The translations under genes were made by a program, and so were the position numbers. This document shows, one piece after another, positions 14,762-19,004 of a stretch of 19,004 nucleotides of DNA (positions within the stretch are counted from its first letter, which is position 1; every line of letters begins with the position of its first letter). The DNA lies in assembly GCA_016462375.1 (NCBI GenBank), contig JAEMTJ010000025.1, positions 1 to 19,004 of the forward strand, given 5' to 3'. The DNA comes from Rhodoluna sp. (GTDB taxonomy: Bacteria; Actinomycetota; Actinomycetes; Actinomycetales; Microbacteriaceae). The notes beneath the pieces were generated by a model. It ran no database searches. It saw nothing but the letters and a program-made list of their open reading frames with translations, and was not told where the DNA came from.

Positions 14762-16235
14762 TGGATTTGACTGAAACGTTTAGATCAATGACACCCATGC
14801 GCGGCTTAGAGAGGGCAACGGGGGTCGCGCAACTAGCTTCTTCGAATGCATCGAAAGCATCGCCAGCTCGAGTCCGCTTAACTTCTGGGGTAATCCCAGC
14901 ATCAGCAATGAGGAAGTATGGCTTGGCATCGACAACCTCTGCCCAAACCAAATCTCCTGGTCTAGGCGCAGCTAGCTCTACCGGCCAGTTGATGTGCACT
15001 AATCGACTATCTCTGGCTCTACCAGTCAAACGATGTGTTCTGTCATCCTTACGACCTTCGCTGTTACCGATAAGCACTTCAACTCGCTTGCCAATCTGCA
15101 ATTTGTTTTCTGCCCAAGCCAAGTCGTTGACCACTTCAAGTAATCGCTCATATCTTTCCTGAACTATCTCCTTAGATATCTGTTCAGGTAAATCTGCAGC
15201 TGGAGTTCCAGGACGCTTTGAGTACTGGAAGGTGTAGCAGATAGCAAACCGCGACTCTTTGATAACTCGAAGTGTTTCTTGGAAGTCCTCTTCAGTCTCG
15301 GAAGGGAAACCAACAATGATGTCCGTTGAGATGGATGCATCTGGAATTGCTTTCCTCACACGATCAAGAATTCCAAGATACTTTTCACTTCTATAACTTC
15401 GTTTCATCTCTTTCAGAATGCGGTCACTACCCGACTGCAATGGCATGTGCAGTTGAGGCATGACATTGTGAGTCTCAGCCATCGCTGCAATAACGTCGTC
15501 AGTAAAAGCAGCTGGATGTGGGCTAGTAAAACGAACTCGCTCAAGCCCATCGATGTTTCCGCAGGCACGCAGTAGTTTTGCGAAAGCACCTTTATCGCCA
15601 AATTCAACACCATAGGTATTTACATTTTGACCGAGAAGAGTAACTTCAATGACGCCCTCAGCTACCAGTGCTTCGATTTCCGCAAGAATTTCGCCAGGTC
15701 TGCGGTCTTTCTCTTTACCTCTAAGGCTTGGAACTATGCAGAAGGTGCAGGTGTTATTGCAGCCAACGCTTATCGACACCCAAGCAGAGTAAGTCGAGTC
15801 TCGTTTTGTAGGTAAATCACTTGGGAAAGTTTCCAGGGACTCCAGAATCTCAATTTGTGCCTCACCATTGTGCTTAGCTCTAGCTAGCAGAGCTGGAAGG
15901 GATCCAATATTGTGAGTTCCAAATACAACATCTACCCAGGGTGCCTTGTCGATAATCGTCTTACGATCCTTCTGGGCGAGACATCCACCAACGGCTATCT
16001 GGAAATCAGGATTCTCAAGTTTTCTTTCGTAGAGCTGTCCTAGATTGCCGTACAACTTGTTATCAGCGTTCTCCCTGACTGCACAGGTATTGAAAACTAA
16101 GAGGTCAGCAGACTCACCGGCGATAACAGGAGCGTAGCCAGCTGCCTCAAGGAGCCCAGATAGACGTTCACTATCGTGAACGTTCATCTGGCATCCGAAG
16201 GTTTTTACCTCGTAGCTGCGGGCCTTGGTGATCAT
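14754..16235 (-). CDS. miaB: tRNA-2-methylthio-N6-dimethylallyladenosine synthase
   Basis: MiaB is a radical-SAM methylthiotransferase that converts i6A37 to ms2i6A37 in tRNA. The N-terminal UPF0004 domain binds a second iron-sulphur cluster through Cys15, Cys51 and Cys85 (KTFGCQMN, NTCAVRE, GGCLAQ). The radical-SAM cluster motif is Cys159-x3-Cys163-x2-Cys166 in GCNNTCTFCIVPSLRG. A TRAM RNA-binding domain spans about 381-446. The remaining 45 residues are a low-conservation tail. The ATG at 16235 begins MITKARSYEVKTFGC. The gene lies 39 bases after recX. Confidence 0.97.
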   Translation of the reverse strand: MITKARSYEVKTFGCQMNVHDSERLSGLLEAAGYAPVIAGESADLLVFNTCAVRENADNKLYGNLGQLYERKLENPDFQIAVGGCLAQKDRKTIIDKAPWVDVVFGTHNIGSLPALLARAKHNGEAQIEILESLETFPSDLPTKRDSTYSAWVSISVGCNNTCTFCIVPSLRGKEKDRRPGEILAEIEALVAEGVIEVTLLGQNVNTYGVEFGDKGAFAKLLRACGNIDGLERVRFTSPHPAAFTDDVIAAMAETHNVMPQLHMPLQSGSDRILKEMKRSYRSEKYLGILDRVRKAIPDASISTDIIVGFPSETEEDFQETLRVIKESRFAICYTFQYSKRPGTPAADLPEQISKEIVQERYERLLEVVNDLAWAENKLQIGKRVEVLIGNSEGRKDDRTHRLTGRARDSRLVHINWPVELAAPRPGDLVWAEVVDAKPYFLIADAGITPEVKRTRAGDAFDAFEEASCATPVALSKPRMGVIDLNVSVKSND

Positions 16236-16274
16236 TCCACCAATTTTACCTTCGCAATGGCAAAGCAGTGAACC

Positions 16275-16814
16275 CTAATCTGAAGGAGTTGAGCTGGCGT
16301 GCTTTACTGCAATCCAGACAATTGAAGATGAATAGCCCTTACGAGTGAGAAAACTAGCCAATCTCCTTGACCTAACATCAGGCTCTAACTTCATTAACTG
16401 CCGAATACGAGACACAGCAATCTTCTTGGCAGCCTCCAATTCGGCTTCTGGATCAATCTCAGACAGTGCAGAAGTTATTGCTTCAGCTGGAAAGCCTTTT
16501 TCCCGCAATGTCATAGCGAGAACAGATTTCGCCGCAGCTTTGCGCGACAGTTGCGACTGAACCCAATCCTTGGCCATCTGAAAATCGTCAATGAGGCAAA
16601 CTTCAGTGAATCTTTCAATGAGTTGGTCAACCAATTGAGCGGGATAATCTTTGGCCAGCATGGCTTCGCGCAACTTGCCTGAGGATTTGGCTCCACGAGC
16701 AATCATTTTCAGAAGACTCTGCCTAATCTCTTCTTCGAGGGAATCGACTGACTGTAAAGAATACTTAGCGCCACCTTCAGCCAGGCTGTCAGGCGTGACT
16801 TGGATGAAAGGCAT
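16275..16814 (-). CDS. recX: RecA modulator RecX
   Basis: RecX binds inside the RecA filament and limits its ATPase, strand exchange and coprotease activity. The 179-aa product is helical and shows the family core: a first repeat near 29-69, then LIDDFQMAKDWVQSQLSRKAAAK (74-96) with LREKGF (103-108), and a third repeat ending SFLTRKGYSSSIVW. Its ATG overlaps the recA stop (TAATG, one base), the common arrangement that keeps RecX below RecA levels. Identity rests on both this pattern and the position. Confidence 0.93.
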   Translation of the reverse strand: MPFIQVTPDSLAEGGAKYSLQSVDSLEEEIRQSLLKMIARGAKSSGKLREAMLAKDYPAQLVDQLIERFTEVCLIDDFQMAKDWVQSQLSRKAAAKSVLAMTLREKGFPAEAITSALSEIDPEAELEAAKKIAVSRIRQLMKLEPDVRSRRLASFLTRKGYSSSIVWIAVKHASSTPSD

Positions 16815-17875
16815 TAGTCGTTAACTATTTTAAGTTCAGCTACTTGCTCTTCTTCTGGAAGATCTGCAACTGCTCTTGGAACCCCGATTCCAAGCTTGGT
16901 TTTGATTCTCTTTTCAATTTCATCCGCAACAGCGGGATTTTCGATTAGGTAGTTTCTAGAGTTCTCTTTACCCTGACCGAGCTGTTCACCCTCGTAGGTA
17001 TACCAAGCACCAGATTTCTTCACGATTTCTTGCTCAACACCAAAGTCAAGAAGGCTACCTTCACGTGATATTCCAAGGCCATAGATGATATCGAATTCAG
17101 CCTGTTTGAAAGGTGAAGCCATCTTATTCTTGACGACCTTTACACGAGTTCTGTTTCCAACAGCCTCCTGGCCATCTTTGAGAGTTTCGATACGTCGAAC
17201 ATCCAAACGAACTGATGCGTAGAACTTCAAAGCCTTACCACCAGCAGTTGTCTCTGGTGAACCAAAGAACACACCGATCTTTTCACGCAACTGGTTGATA
17301 AAGATGGCAGTGGTCTTCGTGTTGCTCAAAACACCGGTTAACTTTCTAAGTGCCTGAGACATTAGTCGAGCCTGAAGACCCATGTGAGAATCTCCCATCT
17401 CACCTTCGATTTCAGCGCGCGGTACAAGTGCTGCCACAGAGTCAATCACGATGATGTCGATTGAACCAGATCGAATAAGCGTGTCAGCAATTTCTAGAGC
17501 TTGCTCACCAGTGTCCGGCTGGCTAACTAGCAAAGCATCAATATCTACACCCAACGCTTTTGCATACTCTGGATCCAAAGCGTGTTCTGCGTCAATGAAG
17601 ACAGCAACTCCTCCGGCTTTTTGGCAGTTTGCAATTGCGTGCAGTGCAACTGTAGTTTTACCTGAAGATTCAGGTCCATAGATTTCAACGATTCTTCCCT
17701 TAGGAAGACCTCCGATTCCAAGCGCAACATCCAGAGCGATGGAACCGGTTGGAATTACCTCAACCGGAGCTCTTTCATCTGAACCAAGTCTCATAATTGA
17801 GCCCTTGCCGAATTGCTTGTCTATTTGTGCGAGTGCCGTGTCTAGCGCTTTATCGCGATCTGATGCTGATGGCAT
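16814..17875 (-). CDS. recA: Recombinase RecA
   Basis: RecA forms filaments on single-stranded DNA, drives strand exchange and triggers LexA self-cleavage. The Walker A motif GPESSGKT is at 67-74, followed by FIDAEHALDPEYA, the Walker B VIDSVAALVPRAE, the L1 region GDSHMGLQARLMSQALRK, FINQLREKIGVFFGSPETT (L2 region), and an acidic C-terminal tail. I chose the ATG at 17875 (353 aa, MPSASDRDKALD), which has a good SD AAAAGGA seven bases upstream and matches the usual start of actinobacterial RecA. An in-frame GTG at 17896 has no SD. No intein is present. Confidence 0.97.
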   Translation of the reverse strand: MPSASDRDKALDTALAQIDKQFGKGSIMRLGSDERAPVEVIPTGSIALDVALGIGGLPKGRIVEIYGPESSGKTTVALHAIANCQKAGGVAVFIDAEHALDPEYAKALGVDIDALLVSQPDTGEQALEIADTLIRSGSIDIIVIDSVAALVPRAEIEGEMGDSHMGLQARLMSQALRKLTGVLSNTKTTAIFINQLREKIGVFFGSPETTAGGKALKFYASVRLDVRRIETLKDGQEAVGNRTRVKVVKNKMASPFKQAEFDIIYGLGISREGSLLDFGVEQEIVKKSGAWYTYEGEQLGQGKENSRNYLIENPAVADEIEKRIKTKLGIGVPRAVADLPEEEQVAELKIVND

Positions 17876-17891
17876 TTCTTTGTCCTTTTCT

Positions 17892-17905
17892 GTCACCTTG
17901 GTGAC
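17892..17905 (-). repeat. Small inverted repeat in the recA leader
   Basis: GTCACC and GGTGAC flank two central bases. On the minus-strand mRNA this could form a short hairpin ending two bases before the recA SD (17889-17883). A regulatory role is only a possibility. Confidence 0.3.
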
Positions 17906-18000
17906 TGGTTTTATGCTGTCATGACACTAGGGAGGATCTGGTCTTTCTGGGGAGTGTTCTGGCTAATTGTTGATAACTTAGCAAAAGTCCTCTTGTGAAT

Positions 18001-18030
18001 AGCCTAGCAATATCCGAACATAATTACGAA
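18001..18030 (-). promoter_or_regulatory. Candidate recA promoter with a degenerate LexA site
   Basis: On the minus strand, TTCGTA (18030-18025) and TAGGCT (18006-18001) are 18 bases apart. Between and overlapping them, TCGTAATTATGTTCGG (18029-18014) matches 9 of the 12 fixed positions of TCGAAC-N4-GTTCGA. Placement in the promoter supports SOS control of recA-recX, but the match is imperfect. The 162 bases between the DUF3046 stop and the recA start contain no gene. Confidence 0.4.
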
Positions 18031-18037
18031 TAAATAT

Positions 18038-18271
18038 TTAGTCGGCGTGTCTATTCTTCGGCTTTTTGTTCAAACCAGTCCAACGAGACTCAGGGACAGC
18101 TTGAGCCTTACAAATAGCAAGCCAGATACCTTTAGGCTCTTCCCCATCAGCTAGAGCCTGCCTCCCCGTTCTATCGGCATACTCAGTCAAGGCCAGATCT
18201 CGCAGCAGGACAGCTGAATACTCGGCACCAAACTCATCTGTCATTAGGGACTGAAAATCACTTAAACGCAC
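18038..18271 (-). CDS. DUF3046 family protein
   Basis: A 77-aa protein of unknown function. It matches the actinobacterial DUF3046 pattern: MRLSDFQSLMTDEFG at the N-terminus, an LALTEYADRTGRQAL helix, then PKGIWLAICKAQAVPESR, followed by a basic tail. It is predicted to be soluble and helical. The start is a GTG at 18271 with AAGG about 7 bases upstream. It lies directly ahead of recA, its usual place in this phylum; a link to recA function is suggested only by that position. A strong hairpin separates it from the ClgR-like gene upstream. Confidence 0.85.
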   Translation of the reverse strand: MRLSDFQSLMTDEFGAEYSAVLLRDLALTEYADRTGRQALADGEEPKGIWLAICKAQAVPESRWTGLNKKPKNRHAD

Positions 18272-18335
18272 GTATCGACCTTACGACAACTTACTCGCAG
18301 AACTACGTGGGCTTGCCCATATCCCCATTAAATGA

Positions 18336-18372
18336 AGAACACCCTCAGAATCTATTGATCTGAGGGTGTTCT
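18336..18372 (-). terminator. Probable transcription terminator after the ClgR-like gene
   Basis: Perfect 14-bp arms, AGAACACCCTCAGA (18336-18349) and TCTGAGGGTGTTCT (18359-18372), flank a 9-base loop, 9 bases beyond the stop of the regulator gene. On the minus strand the hairpin is followed by a weak U-stretch only, as is common for actinobacterial terminators. Confidence 0.7.
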
Positions 18373-18380
18373 GACCAGTT

Positions 18381-18692
18381 CTAACGAGAATTGGTCAAAG
18401 ACTTGGAATCGTAGCTGGTTACGAACTCGTCTGGAACAGTGTCAGGAATGACAACTGTCTCGACTTCTTCGAACCGTTCTGCAACCATGCGCATGATTTG
18501 TGAAATTGGCACATCGAGCGCATAAGCAACTGAAGCAAGGATTTCTGAAGAAGCTTCCTTCTGTCCACGCTCAATTTCACTGAGGTAACCGAGAGCAACT
18601 GCAGCTCGGCTTGCCACCTGGCGAAGGGTACGTCCCTTTTGCTGGCGGAGGTCACGCAGTACATCACCGATTTCTTGACGAACTAGAGCCAT
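18381..18692 (-). CDS. clgR: XRE-family transcriptional regulator, ClgR-like
   Basis: A 103-aa single-domain regulator. The helix-turn-helix spans about 8-68 (LRDLRQQKGRTLRQVASRAAVALGY is followed by LSEIERGQKEASSEILASV). The RGQKEASSE stretch and the cinA-clgR-recA neighbourhood match ClgR, an activator of Clp protease and other proteostasis genes in streptomycetes, corynebacteria and mycobacteria. The C-terminal 30 residues are acidic. The end, LTNSR, lacks the Ala-rich degron that makes some ClgR proteins Clp substrates. An excellent SD AAAGGAGG lies 6 bases before the ATG. Its target genes are not visible here. Confidence 0.85.
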   Translation of the reverse strand: MALVRQEIGDVLRDLRQQKGRTLRQVASRAAVALGYLSEIERGQKEASSEILASVAYALDVPISQIMRMVAERFEEVETVVIPDTVPDEFVTSYDSKSLTNSR

Positions 18693-18713
18693 GTGAGGCC
18701 TCCTTTCATGGGG

Positions 18714-18827
18714 CTACAAAAACCACTTTTGGTTTCCGCGGGATTGTTTCCCGTAAAGATAACTTACCTGTTTCCCCAGACATTTGTGTCCAAGATTGCT
18801 GAAAATTACCTTGGAGTTTAACTTCAC
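18714..18827 (-). CDS. Possible small ORF between cinA and clgR
   Basis: A 37-codon frame starts at a GTG (18827), 8 bases after a perfect AGGAGG (18841-18836), and ends at TAG (18714), 21 bases before clgR. The predicted peptide begins VKLNSKVIFSNLG and is basic, with Lys and Gln rich middle parts and no obvious domain. I recognise no family. The strong SD and the frame joining the two genes make it worth listing, but the same stretch also holds repeats that suggest a promoter region, so it may not be translated. Confidence 0.3.
   Translation of the reverse strand: MKLNSKVIFSNLGHKCLGKQVSYLYGKQSRGNQKWFL
18720..18735. repeat. 16-bp inverted repeat upstream of clgR
   Basis: AAACCA and TGGTTT flank a four-base centre, about 28-43 bases before the clgR ATG. 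It could be an operator or an mRNA hairpin ahead of the SD. No known consensus was recognised. Confidence 0.4.
18732..18777. repeat. Three GTTTCCC-like repeats in the clgR upstream region
   Basis: GTTTCCGC (18732), GTTTCCCG (18746) and GTTTCCCC (18770) are direct repeats, read as GGGAAAC on the clgR strand. The middle copy is also one arm of a CGGGA-N5-TCCCG dyad (18739-18753). The rest of the 18693-18857 gap shows nothing further that I can name. Confidence 0.4.
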
Positions 18828-18857
18828 GTAGCCATCCTCCTGCTAGTAATAACCCCT

Positions 18858-19004
18858 CTAGCCAGCTAAGTATTCCCGGATATGCTCAAAAGCAGCGGAA
18901 ACTGTTTGCTCTCTGATTTGATTCCTGTTCCCACTAAATACATGAGCCCAAACTTTAGCCCCTTTAGCGCCGGACACTGCTACATAAACTGTGCCAACCG
19001 GTTG
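18858..19004 (-). CDS. cinA: CinA-family protein, C-terminal end only (nicotinamide-nucleotide amidase domain)
   Basis: The last 48 codons and the stop (TAG, 18860-18858) of a gene entering from the right edge. The peptide reads QPVGTVYVAVSG, a short variable stretch, then HVFSGNRNQIREQTVSAAF and a final helix. PVGTVY and F-x-G-x-R-x2-I-R are marks of the CinA C-terminal (PncC) domain, which deamidates nicotinamide mononucleotide in the pyridine nucleotide cycle. Whether the N-terminal MoCF domain is also present cannot be seen. The position just before clgR and recA agrees with the actinobacterial order. Confidence 0.85.
   Translation of the reverse strand, partial: QPVGTVYVAVSGAKGAKVWAHVFSGNRNQIREQTVSAAFEHIREYLAG

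Noticed and set aside
17876..17896. recA start at the GTG at 17896
   Set aside because: It has no Shine-Dalgarno, whereas the ATG at 17875 has AAAAGGA at good spacing and the usual family N-terminus.
18693..18857. ClgR autoregulatory site
   Set aside because: I looked for a GCG/CGC-type ClgR dyad and found none resembling published consensus sites.
1..19004. tRNA or rRNA genes, CRISPR arrays, insertion sequences, prophage or attachment sites
   Set aside because: None was seen. All long frames fit chromosomal housekeeping families in conserved order, with no composition break suggesting transfer.

Overview
This window reads as a chromosomal core segment of an actinomycete, probably a small-genome aquatic Microbacteriaceae (Luna/Rhodoluna/Aquiluna-like). 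The evidence is a gene order that I know from that family: pheT-pheS-TrmH-type methylase-rplT-rpmI-infC, DUF1844, sseB-priA-hisH-hisB-hisC-LysM protein, lexA, hflX, methyltransferase, dapF-miaA-miaB-recX-recA-DUF3046-clgR-cinA. A PriA-type isomerase, a ClgR-like regulator and an actinobacterial-style SOS box support it. The base composition is moderate and looks below that of typical high-GC relatives. Genes are packed very tightly. The genus is inference; the phylum is well supported. I see no tRNA, rRNA, CRISPR array, insertion sequence or prophage gene.

Layout by strand. (1) Positions 1-5243, minus strand: a translation operon read from right to left. It has a structured leader, then infC (with an ATC start), rpmI, rplT, a SpoU/TrmH rRNA methylase, pheS, and pheT running off the left edge. 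(2) 5275-5622, plus: a DUF1844 protein, divergent from infC. (3) 5615-9934, minus: a SOS-type LysM membrane protein followed by hisC, hisB, hisH, priA and sseB. (4) 10125-10784, plus: lexA, divergent from the LysM gene, with two SOS boxes between them. (5) 10781-12277, minus: hflX; 12322-12927, plus: an RsmC-like methyltransferase. (6) 12917-17875, minus: recA, recX, miaB, miaA, dapF. (7) 18038-19004, minus: DUF3046, a ClgR-like regulator, a possible 37-codon ORF, and the last 48 codons of cinA.

How the genes fit together. DNA-damage response genes sit in two places. RecA with its modulator RecX and the repressor LexA form the SOS switch. The divergent LysM gene looks like the SOS-induced division inhibitor of the YneA/DivS/Rv2719c type. 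The translation block supplies IF3, L35, L20, an rRNA 2'-O-methylase and both Phe-tRNA synthetase subunits. MiaA and MiaB act in sequence on tRNA A37, and HflX is a ribosome-associated GTPase. The his block carries four histidine enzymes, of which PriA probably also serves tryptophan synthesis.

The most interesting parts are not the proteins. They are the non-coding and overlapping signals in very tight spacing: a multi-helix infC leader; a 15-bp terminator-like hairpin inside the first codons of the methylase gene; divergent LexA boxes whose left promoter may also feed the his genes; a 15-bp palindrome directly before hisC; and three convergent gene pairs that all overlap at their 3' ends, leaving no room for ordinary terminators.
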